A stretch of DNA of 64,000 bases from Apiosordaria backusii. Its lineage: Eukaryota; Ascomycota; Sordariomycetes; Sordariales; Lasiosphaeriaceae. Both the position numbers and the translations under genes were made by a program. The notes under the pieces are model-generated. The model saw only the letters and a list, made by a program, of their open reading frames with translations, searched no databases and was not told where the DNA came from. Positions 24,201 through 34,381 of the stretch are shown here, one piece after another. The stretch's first letter is position 1, and each line of letters starts with the position of its first letter. The stretch covers positions 2,480,001 through 2,544,000 of the forward strand of contig JAUKTV010000005.1 in NCBI GenBank assembly GCA_030549205.1, written 5' to 3'.

Positions 24201-26575
24201 CATTGGACCCTCATCACGCACACATATCACGCCCTAGGCCGGCATAGCACACCAGGCTATTGCCTCCCAGAGTCACTCGTTCCAAGTGTCAACCCAAATT
24301 ATCTGGATAGTTACCAGAGATCATCCGAGCTCCGCCCGCCCGCCAAATCCAATATCAACTCTTCTCCCAGTCGCAGTCTCCTCACGCCCCCTCAAGCCAT
24401 CCGCACGTGTCAAACACCTGCGTGGTTGCTGCTATGCCTGTACTTTACCCTTTCAGGCATTTCCTTTCACAATATACACCTGCAGTCTGCTTGCTGTATG
24501 CATATATATGCATGTCTGGACACCTAGGAAAGATATTTCTAGGCCTGTACTTCATGCTTTGACCCATATCTTCTATGTTCGAACGCATATATCGCATGTT
24601 GGAACACCTTTGCAGGATGTTGATACGCCTGTTGTCTTATTTTGCACACCTATAACTATGCGTTTGTATGCATTCAAGAATCTTTTGGACACCTCGGCAA
24701 GTGCCCAATACACAGATGCGAGACACATAGACACCTACACTCACTTTTGATACACATGTACACAATCTCTTCATGGATACACTAGATCTATTTAAATGGC
24801 TACGAACTATTCTTGCATGCCTTTGGGGTACTTTGACAGCTGTGCAAGTGTGCAGGTCGTCACAGGCACCCAACCCTAACCCAATAACCCTTTTGTTTGG
24901 TGGGCCCACTTTTCTGGGACCCGCTTTTCCCCTGAAGCAGTTCTTCCCCCATCACCACCACAATTAGTTTACACATCATTCTACACACTCACACGCACTA
25001 TTATGAGGTCAGTGATACTAAAAGTGGGTCCAGTATAACCCGGAGACAACTTCCACCGATTTTGACGAAGCGGATCGTCTTTATTTCGAGGAGCTGAGCT
25101 ATGAGCGTGTCATGGATATCTATGAGCTCGAGAATGCCAGCGGTGTTGTGGTGTCTGTTGGTGGTCAGCTGCCCCAGAACATTGCCCTCCGTCTCCAGGA
25201 GACTGGCAAGGCCAACGTTCTCGGAACCGACCCCCGCGACATTGACAAGGCTGAGGACAGACAGAAGTTCTCTGAGATTCTTGACAGCATCGGTGTTGAT
25301 CAGCCCGCCTGGAAGGAGCTGACCTCCGTCGAGGCTGCTGAGAAGTTCGCTCAGGAGGTCGGGTACCCCGTCCTTGTTCGTCCCAGTTACGTCCTTTCCG
25401 GTGCTGCCATGACTGTCATTCGCAGCCAGGAGGACCTCAAGGACAAGCTCGAGGCCGCTTCCAACGTCTCCCCTGACCACCCCGTCGTCATCAGCAAGTT
25501 CATCGAGGGCGCTCAGGAGATAGATGTGGATGGTGTTGCCTCCAAGGGCGAGCTTATCATCCACGCTGTCAGTGAGCACGTCGAGCAGGCCGGTGTCCAC
25601 TCTGGTGACGCTACGCTCGTCCTCCCTCCTGCCAACCTGGACCAGGACACCAAGGACCGTGTCAAGGAGATCGCCCAGAAGGTCGCCAAGGCCTGGAACA
25701 TCACCGGTCCCTTCAACATGCAGATCATCCGCGCTGAGGATCCCGAGGGTGGTGTTGCTGCCCTCAAGGTCATCGAGTGCAACCTTCGCGCCTCTCGTTC
25801 GTTCCCCTTCGTCAGCAAGGTCCTCGGCATCAACTTCATCGACGTTGCCACCAAGGCCCTTGTCGGCAAGGATGTTCCCAAGCCCACTGACCTCATGGCC
25901 GTCAAGCGTGATTACTTGGCCACCAAGGTGCCCCAGTTCTCCTGGACCCGTCTCGCTGGTGCCGACCCCTTCCTGGGCGTCGAGATGGCCTCCACCGGTG
26001 AGATGGCCTGCTTCGGCAAGAACCTTGTCGAGGCCTACTGGGCTTCCCTCCAGTCCGCCATGAACTTCCGCGTTCCTGAGCCTGGTGAGGGTCTCCTCTT
26101 CGGCGGTGAGCTGAGCAAGAACTGGCTCGCCACCGTCGTCGACTACCTTGCCCCTCTCGGCTACAAGCTCTATGCTGCCGACGCCGAGGTCAAGGAGTAC
26201 CTCGAGACCAAGTCCAAGCACAAGATCAGTGTTGAGATCATTGAGTTCCCCAAGGAGGACAAGCGCGCCCTCCGTGAGGTGTTCAAGAAGTACGACATCC
26301 GCGGTGTGTTCAACCTTGCCCAGGCCCGTGGCAAGACTGTCATGGATGTTGACTACGTCATGCGCCGCAACGCTGTTGACTTTGGTGTGCCATTGTTCAT
26401 GGAGCCTCAGGTTAGTTCTCCCTTGATCTTTCAGTCACGACCATTGTACTAACATTTCATACTCTAGACCGCTATGCTCTTCGCCCAGTGCATGAGCGAG
26501 AAGCTCCCCAGGCCAGAGGGCATCCCCTCCGAGGTCCGCAGGTGGTCCGACTTCATTGGTGGCAAGCCATTGTAA
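21201..26575 (+). CDS. arg-3: Carbamoyl phosphate synthase, arginine-specific, large subunit
   Basis: Four exons (21201-21543, 21637-23318, 25034-26410, 26468-26575) give 1169 residues. The first 75 or so residues are Arg/Ala-rich without acidic residues, a mitochondrial presequence, as in Neurospora arg-3. The enzyme then shows the two homologous ATP-grasp halves. The first opens with VLVIGSGGLAIGQAGEFDYSG and has FLSFGGQTALNLGVQ, RAAYALGGLGSGFANN and [20 protein letters not shown]. The second opens with GTVILGSGVYRIGSSVEFDW and has VVSVGGQLPQNIALRLQETG, RPSYVLSGAAM and IECNLRASRSFPFVSK. It uses glutamine-derived ammonia from a small subunit, bicarbonate and two ATP to make carbamoyl phosphate for citrulline synthesis. 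The C-terminal regulatory (MGS-like) domain is present. Codon use is strongly biased, as for highly expressed genes. The second intron (1715 nt) is very long for a fungus. Confidence 0.95.
23319..25033 (+). other. Unusually long (1715-nt) intron in the carbamoyl phosphate synthase gene
   Basis: Bounded by AAC|GTAAGT and CCAG|TAT. The protein on both sides is continuous and conserved, so this must be removed. It carries stops in all frames, pyrimidine-rich first part, a tandem array of acceptor-like units at 24028-24075, degenerate boxes containing ACACCT between about 24510 and 24740, and a telomere-like CAACCCTAACCC near 24870. No nested gene or transposase was recognised. Confidence 0.8.
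24028..24075 (+). repeat. Three 16-bp tandem repeats that mimic 3' splice sites
   Basis: The unit TCTCTCTTTGCAGAAG occurs three times head to tail (last copy ends AAT), with a partial copy just before at 24016-24025. Each unit is a pyrimidine tract followed by CAG, the form of a splice acceptor, and sits inside the long intron. Confidence 0.85.
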
Positions 26576-27171
26576 ATAGCCTCAGAAAGCTTCAACTTGC
26601 CAACCTTTTTCTGTTCTTGTTTAATGTGTTCCTATACTTTTTCTCTTTTATGGCGAGGGCATAGGGAAGGGAGTCCAAAAAGGAGGGCGTGTGTGTGTGT
26701 GTGGAATGAGGAGGAAAAATGAGCGGCGTTTGAAACATTTTGTGCTGGATTTCGATTTATTTAGTTGGTTTTTTTTCACAGCGGCGGTTGACATGGCGTG
26801 ACGGGACATATATCTAGGGGGTATCTATATAACGCTTATGGTCTTTAAAAGTGAACATCTCTTCTTTTCTGTTTGTTGATGCTTGTTTGTGACGTCTTTC
26901 TGATGGTTGATGGTCAAGATGAATTTGGGTGGTCTCGCAGAATGAATATATGAAATGGAAGTGATGAGGAGGAGTATAGGAGGAGGTCTAGCGATCGTTC
27001 GTTGTTGAGTCGAACTTTGTTTCAATCGATGGATTTGTCCATTTCATAGCAGAACGATTCTCGACATGAACTTTTCACCCAAATCGGTATATGAGCAAGC
27101 AGAGAAATCCCTCTGGTTATGCCCTCTACAAGCCACCAAACAGAAACAACCGACCAAAACGCCATAATCAC
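26576..27171. other. Convergent 3' region, carbamoyl phosphate synthase / UstYa-like gene
   Basis: Holds both 3' UTRs. A GT microsatellite lies at about 26690-26702. No gene seen. Confidence 0.5.
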
Positions 27172-28398
27172 TTACCCAACCCCCTAACCTTTTCCCATTC
27201 ATCAAACCCCCTCATACTCCCCCCCTTTTTCCCCCTCCCCCTTCCCCCCAGTAGCAGCAGCAGTAGTATGTGAATAATGACTCTCCGGATGAACCATCTC
27301 CCCGAACCCGACCCCCCTCCCCTTCATCCACCCGTGCAACCCCTCCCAGTCAACGCAGACGCTCTGCTGGGGTACTTTAACGCTGGGTTTGAGCCTGGAG
27401 TGGTCCGTCCAGTGGAGGGTGTAGACGTTTGTGTCTGCGTTGCAGAGGACGAGCTGGCGGAGGGACTCGAGGCAGTGGTCGACGTGGACGGTGAGGTCGG
27501 CCCAGGTCTCGTTTCCGGAGGGGTTGGTGGGGAGATGTTGGGGTAGTAGTAGGAGGGGTGGAGGTATTGTTTTATTCTTTTCTGTATACCATACCCAAAC
27601 GGACGTTAGTAATCGTGTTTAGTGTGTGTGGTAAGAATGGGGAGGTAGGTAGGGGGTCAAGGTTCGGGTTCGGGAGGTAGAAGGTTGGGGTTGAGAGTGG
27701 AAGTGGACAAAAGTGGGTTTTGAGTCAGGATATAGTTCCCTTCCGAACACACTACGTATCGTCCGGAGATATGAGAAGGTGAGGGCTAGAAGGGGTCTAG
27801 GTAAACATACCAAACAATGCAACGAGTGACTAACCCCCAATCCACCTACATACCCCCCTCCCTTCCGACTGACCGACGTCGCGTTCCCAGCTTTTTGAAG
27901 CTCCTCCTCGGTGAAGTAGATCAACGTCCCATCTAGCAGCTCATGCCAGGCTCCGTCCAGCTCAGGCCGGGGTTCACCGAGGAACTTTTCTGTGTCGGGG
28001 TCGGTGTTCATGAATTTGTTTGTGTATTTCACCGGGGCGGGTGCTGTTATACGTGGTTAGTACCACTATCAAGTAAATAGAAGAGAGGGGGGTATTATAC
28101 AAAAGGGGATTTTGACGTTGGGGCTTCCGCTGACTGTTGGTAGTATTGGGCATGTCGATGAGAAGCTCTTTTGGTAGGATGTGTAATGGTAAGTGAAGGC
28201 GGCGGTTAGGGCCAAAATGATAGTGAGACTCGATACGAGAAGGGTATAGAAGCGTTTTCGCCAGATGAGATTTTCGTCGTGGTAGGGTGGTGGTGGTGGT
28301 GCTGTGAGTGATTCTTCATCGTGATCTTTCTGAGTGGATGATGGCAGCTGTGAAAGTAGGGGTGTGTATTGAGGCTTTTCGTCAAGACTGGACATCAT
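27172..28398 (-). CDS. UstYa-like (DUF3328) membrane protein with an apparent frameshift
   Basis: Exons 28398-28101, 28043-27811 and 27581-27172. The N-terminal 60 residues are cytosolic and Pro-rich. One TM helix (FYTLLVSSLTIILALTAAFT) makes it a type II membrane protein. The luminal domain has the two defining HxxHC motifs: HSLHC (172-176, just before intron 2) and HVDHC, followed by LESLRQLVLCNADT. After the first motif the spliced frame reads KRIKQYLHPSYYYPN, typical of the family. The second motif lies in a different frame, and the switch falls at the four-base G run 27529-27532 (plus strand). A single missing base there explains it. No intron can. The family includes UstYa/UstYb, copper-dependent oxidases that cyclise fungal ribosomal peptides, and many orphan members. 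Intron 2 (229 nt) has a clear TACTAAC branch point. Homopolymer consensus error is the likelier cause; a real pseudogene is possible. Confidence 0.8.
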
Positions 28399-29967
28399 CT
28401 TGAAGAACCTTTTTTTACAAGTTGTGAGAAAGATGAAGACAAGGAACAGTATTCACTCAAGAACAGCAAGTTGGCATTGGCATTGGAACAGGTTTACTTT
28501 TGGAGAAAGATCGAGATCATGCTGATCATCCTTCTTCCCCCTCTCTCCCCTCACAAACATACATCATCCCGCAAAACTCAGGATGTATGGAGACGGAAGG
28601 CTAAACACACCCCGCCCGATGGCCAGCTGGAGTTTTGGAGGTCAACATATGATCCCGTACAATCTGGGCCTCCAATTGCCGGGTGGTACGTTTATTTACT
28701 ACGCATATAAGCTTACTTCTAGACTTTGGCCCGAAGGAAACACCGGGTAGGGCTTGGCCTGGAAATGGGGAGAAAAAAAGTTTTGTGTTCCCAAGAACAC
28801 TCTAATATGATGTTCCTTATGAGGGGAACCCTTCCCTATAGTACCGCCGCTTTGGTCTTGAGGTTATTTTTGGCTCGACCTGTCATCATGAAGTTTCCAG
28901 TACGAGGAAATGATGAAGATGCTTCGAGGAACATTCGATTGATGAAATCTTGAACGCCTTTGTGAGGAAACGTTACATCAAGCCCACCCTTCCGGTCCGG
29001 GAGTAACTGCCAGACAGAGTAACTGCGTGGCTGATTGCTATCCCGATGGTTCGCATTCTCTGGCTATGGGACTCAAAAGTCCTACATGAGGTCTGATTCA
29101 AGACGGGGCCATGGTCCGTGTTTCCACGTTGCCATGTCCCATTATCCCGTGTCATTGTCCCAGCCCCAGCGAAGCCGCGCAAAAGGGTCGACGCAACAGG
29201 CGGTAAATTAACGGAGTCTGGAAGCCCGGGCCTGGATTTCCTTGAATTGGTATCCTCTGCAGTTGGGATTGCGTCTCCCTTTCCTTAGGATTCTGAAACC
29301 TTTTCTTGGGCTCAATCATACTCTCTTGGCTTTTTCCCATGTAAGTGATTGGAACATGCTTGGCTTCCCCGGAGTGAGTGCTCCAAGATACTCGTGTAAC
29401 AAATCCAAGAGTAAGCACTCTAAAAACACGACCTATAAACCCCGATCAAGGCCGTTAGTCCGGTGCGGATACCAGGACTGCCGCTCTTGGGTCGTGTCGT
29501 GGCTGATTCCTACAGAAGCACGATTCGGTGGGCGCTCCTTGGTGCCTATTTACGCTACCTGCCGTCATGTTTGGCAGCCCACCTACCGAACCGACCTCCG
29601 GCTTGCCGTGAACCATTGGTACGCTTCAGCACAGGATCACAAAGTGGACAATATCCGACTGCTACTCTGGTGAGGGCATCAACGTTTCGGCAGTTTCGAC
29701 CCCTCAGAAACCGTTGGATGCCACCAGACACACCCGAAAGTCTAGGCACCTAAAGTCCTAGAGTGATTGTCTCGATCGAGGCAGAGATGTCTAATCTTGG
29801 CATTCTTTGAGTTGATCGGTCGTCATGGATTCCAGAAGGGGTCTTGACGGGTGTTAATCAATTTGTTGTGAAGAGGATAAGTAGAGTCGGATCCGGCCTC
29901 GAGTTTGGGATCAAGTCTTACTCCGGTCCTCCTCCAACCATCGCCAGGTCACGTCTAGTCCCGCAAG
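28399..29967. promoter_or_regulatory. Divergent intergenic region, UstYa-like / secreted peptide
   Basis: About 1.57 kb, non-coding by eye. Would hold both promoters. No inverted repeat typical of a pathway-specific Zn2Cys6 regulator could be singled out. Confidence 0.35.
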
Positions 29968-30259
29968 ATGAAGTTTACTGTTCTCCTCTTCGCCCTCTCA
30001 GCCCTGGCCATGTCGTCCTTGGCAGCACCAGTACCAGTTGCTCAGCTTTCCTACGTTGGTGTTGACGTACCAGATGATGCTGTTGAGCAATGTACGCCCC
30101 TCCCCCTTTCCAGTCCTGCCATTGACTTCACTAGGCCTAACCAAGCGAACGACAGGCAAGCTACCAACAGGGGGAGAGGCGCCCCCTTCACGAGCGAAGC
30201 GAGATGGCTGGAGAGAATTCGACACAGACCTCTGCGTACTCAAGAGGAGGACGGCGTGA
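29968..30259 (+). CDS. Small secreted peptide precursor with dibasic (Kex2-type) sites
   Basis: Two exons (29968-30091, 30156-30259; 64-nt intron with GCCTAACC branch point) encode 75 residues. The first 20 (MKFTVLLFALSALAMSSLAA) are a textbook signal peptide ending in AxA-like residues. An acidic pro-region follows (VDVPDDAVE). The second exon contains a Lys-Arg at 56-57 and Lys-Arg-Arg at 71-73 that bracket a 13-residue segment, DGWREFDTDLCVL (58-70), with one Trp, one Phe and one Cys. A second Cys (42) is created at the splice junction. Size, signal peptide and flanking dibasic sites are those of Kex2-processed fungal precursors: pheromones, RiPP precursors or other secreted peptides. There is only one core, and it does not resemble the alpha-pheromone of Sordariomycetes. 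It is divergent from the UstYa-like gene. An alternative is a plain small secreted protein with a disulfide. Confidence 0.6.
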
Positions 30260-31397
30260 TGGAAGTGGAGTGAGCTAGAGACATTGTGACAATGAAGGTG
30301 TTAGGTCGCGGGTGGCGCCGAGAAACGGCGTTGCGTGTAGCACATCCAGAATGCTGTAGACAGCCACATGGCGTGAGGTGGAAACAAACGGCCATGCAGG
30401 TGGAGGAGGTCCAGCTAGTCCGGTCAGCGTTGTATCGAGCCATATTCTTGCGCTGTTGTAATCCAGTCAGTTTATTGCTTCACTCTTGAGCACGTATGAT
30501 CCAGATCACCTTATCTTTGAACGTCAAGACAAGAGCATATTCCTATATGATCGGCAATTTATGCATGCAGTATCTGTTAACAAGAATAGATCTACCCTTG
30601 CCGGGCTGTTGAACAACTCGGTACCGAGGCAACTGGGAAGTCAACGGGATATCTGATGATTACCCGAGCCTATAAGAGGCCCAAACAGGCGAGATCTGCA
30701 ACAACGAGCTGCAGACACTTTAAGGTGTTGCCTTGGCCGTCGAGGAAACGTGCACCTTGTGTGCTTGTGTGCTGTGGCTTGGCTCGGTGAGGCATATCTT
30801 CATTCTTGCGTTGATCAACGACATCTGCAACACAACGTCAGTATACGACTTGTAAAGAGCCAGTGCTGAGACTGTATCTATCACGCCACAGCCCCAACCC
30901 CTCACTCCGTATCATCAGCGCCAGGGGGAATCACTTTCCCAAAGACCAGGAAAGAAGGCTTCCAAGACTTCCAAGGAGAAACACTGTATCTCTTAAAAAT
31001 CTAATGCAGTTGATCAAACCCAACCGGCGTCCCCGAGGGGGTCGTGCATACATGAGCTCAGGTCGTGTGACGTCTTTCCAGATTCGAGCCTCGGAATGGC
31101 AAACCGGTAGTTGAGGTTCACAGATGAGATTATCTTGTTATTGAATAGCTGCAGACGTATTGTACAAACCCCTTTGGAGAGAAATCTCCATAGAGGCGCA
31201 CCCAAGAATCCACACAGAGATTCAGGGATACTTTCGATGGTGCTTTACAGCCCCAATCGACGTAAAGTGATTTTTTGCCGGCTTTTTGTGATCTGAAAAT
31301 CCAACTCCTGAATTCCCAGCGACTCTCAATGGCGCTGTCAGGCCCCATCGACATAATAGGCGTTTCTGGTGTTGAAAATACACTCCCTCTAAGCATG
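30260..31397. other. Convergent intergenic region, peptide / carboxylesterase
   Basis: 1.1 kb, holding both 3' UTRs. No supported gene, repeat or RNA. Confidence 0.5.
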
Positions 31398-33315
31398 CTA
31401 GTTACCAAGCTTTTCCGACAGTGAGTTGATGTACTGGCACCTCTCAAACAACTTCTCCCTTTTGAGCTGCCTCCTTCTCTCTTTGCAGGTCCTAACCGTC
31501 ATCTCCCCTACTTGAATGTTGTCACCATTGATAGGCATCTGCTTCAAGCCCTCTCCCTTCTTTTCATTGTGAGCAGTCAGCTGAGTACTGCCGGTCCCCC
31601 AAGGCCCGCCGATGACCAAGAGGTTGACACTCTCAGGTCCATAGACACCAAATGCCTCTGGCCATCGACCAAGTGTCTCTCCATTTCGCTCTTCGTCATC
31701 TGGTGAAGGTTTGCCTGTGTATGCAAAGTTGATGAAGCTGCCGATAAAGGCTCTCGATAGCTTCTGGTCCTCTTCTGTAATCTTTCCTTCGGGGAAGAGG
31801 TTGAACAGATAGTTTAGGTCACTGCCGTGACTAGCCCCAATGTATGGCATGCCTGCCCCCGCGAATATGGACGTCAACATGGTTTGGTTGAGTGTGTACA
31901 GGTGGACCCCTGGGTACTTTGGATCCAACCGCTTGCTTTCCTTTAGCATTTCGTTACCAAAGTCGATACTGGAGCAAGTAAACTGCAAATCCCTCAGGAT
32001 CCGGGCAACTCGGAAGTAATGCACTCCTACTGTAGGATCGGACTCGGCCTTTCGGGCCTCGTAGTCGGCAACTTCCTCAGCAAAGTCAGATTCTGGATAG
32101 AGTGAGAACAACTTCTTGTAGTCTTCGTCCGTCAAGGCATGTGCCACTCCTCGGATGGTGTCTTTCATGTCATCTTCAGATTGGTACGTGGGGGCGGGAC
32201 CCGTGCTCAGGGCACCGTCGTCTTGGGTCCAGCCATACACCAACGGAATTCCTTCGGTTTTCTGTTAGTCAGGTCTTGCAAATATTTTGGTAATCAAACG
32301 TACCTCTGACAAACTTTCCAGCTTTGTAGAGTGTCGTCTGGCGGTCCGGAATCAAGTCACCGTCGACAGAGGGAATAAAGGTGAACAGCCCAAGCGGAGG
32401 GTGGTTACCAGCCGCATATTCGACCGCCTTCTCAGCCAATTTCTCGAATGGGACTTCCCTCAGACATTGCAGTATCTCCGAATCGTCGGCGCTAGTGCAC
32501 CCCAGATTCTTTGCCACTTCTCGAGTGTGCAATTCGGTGACATCACTGGTTATGTTGAGCCCCGTGCCGGGAGGACCAGACATGCACCAGCCTTGGTTGA
32601 ACGGAACGCCTCTTTCTCCACCGTAGGAGGTAAGAAGAAGGGAAGTAAAGGTACCTCCAGCGCTGAGTCCAAAAGAGGTAATCTTATCGGGATCGCCTCC
32701 AAATGCTGCAATGTTGTCCTTGATCCATTGGAACCCAGCCAGTTGATCCCGCATGCCCACGTTCATCGACTTTTGGTCTTTGAGAATGGGGAGACGAGCA
32801 AATCCAAAGATGGTGATGCGGTAGTTGAGAGCCACATAGATAACGGGCTTCTTGAGTGATCCCGACAGCGTAAGCAAGTTGTCGGGGTCATAGTGAGGGT
32901 CGTATGCAGACCCCTTGACTACGCCACCGCCATGAAGATGGACCACAACTGGTAGCTTATCATCTGCCGTGGTTCCAGCCGGTCTCGAGATGCGAAGACT
33001 GAGACAGTCCTCGCTTATGTTTGGTGTTTCCACAAAAAAGGGAGGAATGCCTGCTCTGTTCTGAGGGCATGCTGGGCCAGGTGTGGAAGCGTCGATCTCA
33101 CTGCCTTCAGGGGGCACGTACGCTTCAGGGGGGGCAAACCGTCGGTGACCAGAGGTGTCGTGGGCATACTTGATGTTCTGAAAGTGCTCGATAGAGCCTG
33201 CTGTGGTGCCTCTGTAGGTGATCTTGGTCTTGGCAATTGTCACAGTAGGCTCAGCGAGGGCAGAGGCTGCGGTCAAGGCCAGCAAGGCTGTCCGTAATCT
33301 GGGTGGCAGAATCAT
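31398..33315 (-). CDS. Secreted type-B carboxylesterase / lipase
   Basis: Two exons (33315-32304 and 32251-31398) give 621 residues. A signal peptide is clear (RTALLALTAASALAEP). The alpha/beta-hydrolase features are in family order: HLHGGG oxyanion-hole loop (126-131), nucleophile in GLSAGG (Ser218), and a probable catalytic His479 in GASHGSDLNYLF. The acid is probably one of the Asp residues in VYGWTQDDG, though the family more often has Glu. The second cysteine pattern EDCLSLRI is typical. The family hydrolyses carboxyl esters, including lipids and feruloyl- or sterol-type esters; the natural substrate is unknown. The intron acceptor is AAG, 10 nt below a CAG that would be out of frame; the AAG choice restores RGIPLVYGW. 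It is convergent with the secreted peptide gene and could belong to the same accessory stretch, but carboxylesterases are common and this may be coincidence. Confidence 0.88.
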
Positions 33316-34381
33316 TGTGTGAGTAAGGAGAGCTGAGTTGGCGTGGGAGGGTCACAGTGTTTCCGGCCAAGAGACGGTAAAAAAAGAACACAGGTGGACT
33401 CTGTAAAGTAGTAGATCGGGGTTTCAAGAGTACTGGTGTGTGTGGTGGAAGAGGTTGGGGATATGGGTGTGGTGGTATCTACCAAGCGGTGAAGCAATAG
33501 TTGGATGCGCATGAATCCTTTGAAGCATCCAACAACCAATAATGGATTCTAGGCCATCGGCAATCACGGCATGCAGGAACCCCTCTGTTCCGAATGTGGT
33601 GTGCTATCGGTAACTGAATGATGGATAATGACCAAAAAATGGTGGAAAACATGTTGAAGATGCCGAAGTTAAAGCTGAGATGGTTGTCGAAAGGCAAGGT
33701 ACTGTGCAGGGCGCATGCAGGGGAGCGGGGGCAGAGAAGGTGTCCAATGCTTCGAAGAATGTTCGACACGAATTGCTATCTCGTCAAAGGTTGCACCTTC
33801 CACCAGGTAGGGTCGCCTCATGCGCACCTCCCTGAGCTGGATGAGGGAACGAGATCTGCAGAGGCTGCATTTTTCCAGCCAAAGAGGAAGGGACGATGCC
33901 GTCTTAATTATCCCAGCCGTCCCACTGCAACCCATTCACCTCCATCACAACAAATTCCCCCGCCCGCCTTACCTGGGTAGTTCCCCGAATGAACCACAGG
34001 TTTCGTTCCCGGCGACCTCAGATCTTTACATCTCGAGACCCTCCAAGCCCGAGGCTATCATTCTAGCAGACGCATCACTATAGCGAATGACACCCTACCG
34101 GGGCGATGATACGGGATCTTTTTCAGCTCCCTCTTGGACGTAGTATCTCATGTATGCCGGTATTCACATGTCTTGATTTTACTGAAGTGCCCATAACCCC
34201 AGTCTTGGGAGGTTAAGGTCACAGTCGGGACAGAACAATGTTGACGACGTACTTAAACTACCTATCTACCAGATAGCTATCACAACCGTTGTTTTGTCCC
34301 GACCTGTTAACATCCGCATCGATTCCCACTGTGTCTTGTCATACAGCTCAACCATCACTCGCATTAGTTTATGTTTACATC
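33316..34381. promoter_or_regulatory. Divergent intergenic region, carboxylesterase / rhodopsin-domain gene
   Basis: 1.07 kb with both promoters. Near 34245-34275 a short direct duplication of TAC/CTATCT-type sequence precedes the rhodopsin-domain gene. No gene seen. Confidence 0.4.

Noticed and set aside
23952..24527. 191-codon frame within the long intron
   Set aside because: Repetitive translation of the acceptor-like tandem repeat and ACAC-rich DNA; no homology or codon signal.
25001..26221. 406-codon open frame on the minus strand
   Set aside because: Same antisense artefact over the third exon of the synthase gene.
27619..28032. Continuous frame through HSLHC to a stop at 27619 as the end of the UstYa-like gene
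   Set aside because: After HSLHCL it loses family likeness, while the GTATGT donor and the acceptor at 27582 lead to a family-typical segment and the second HxxHC motif.
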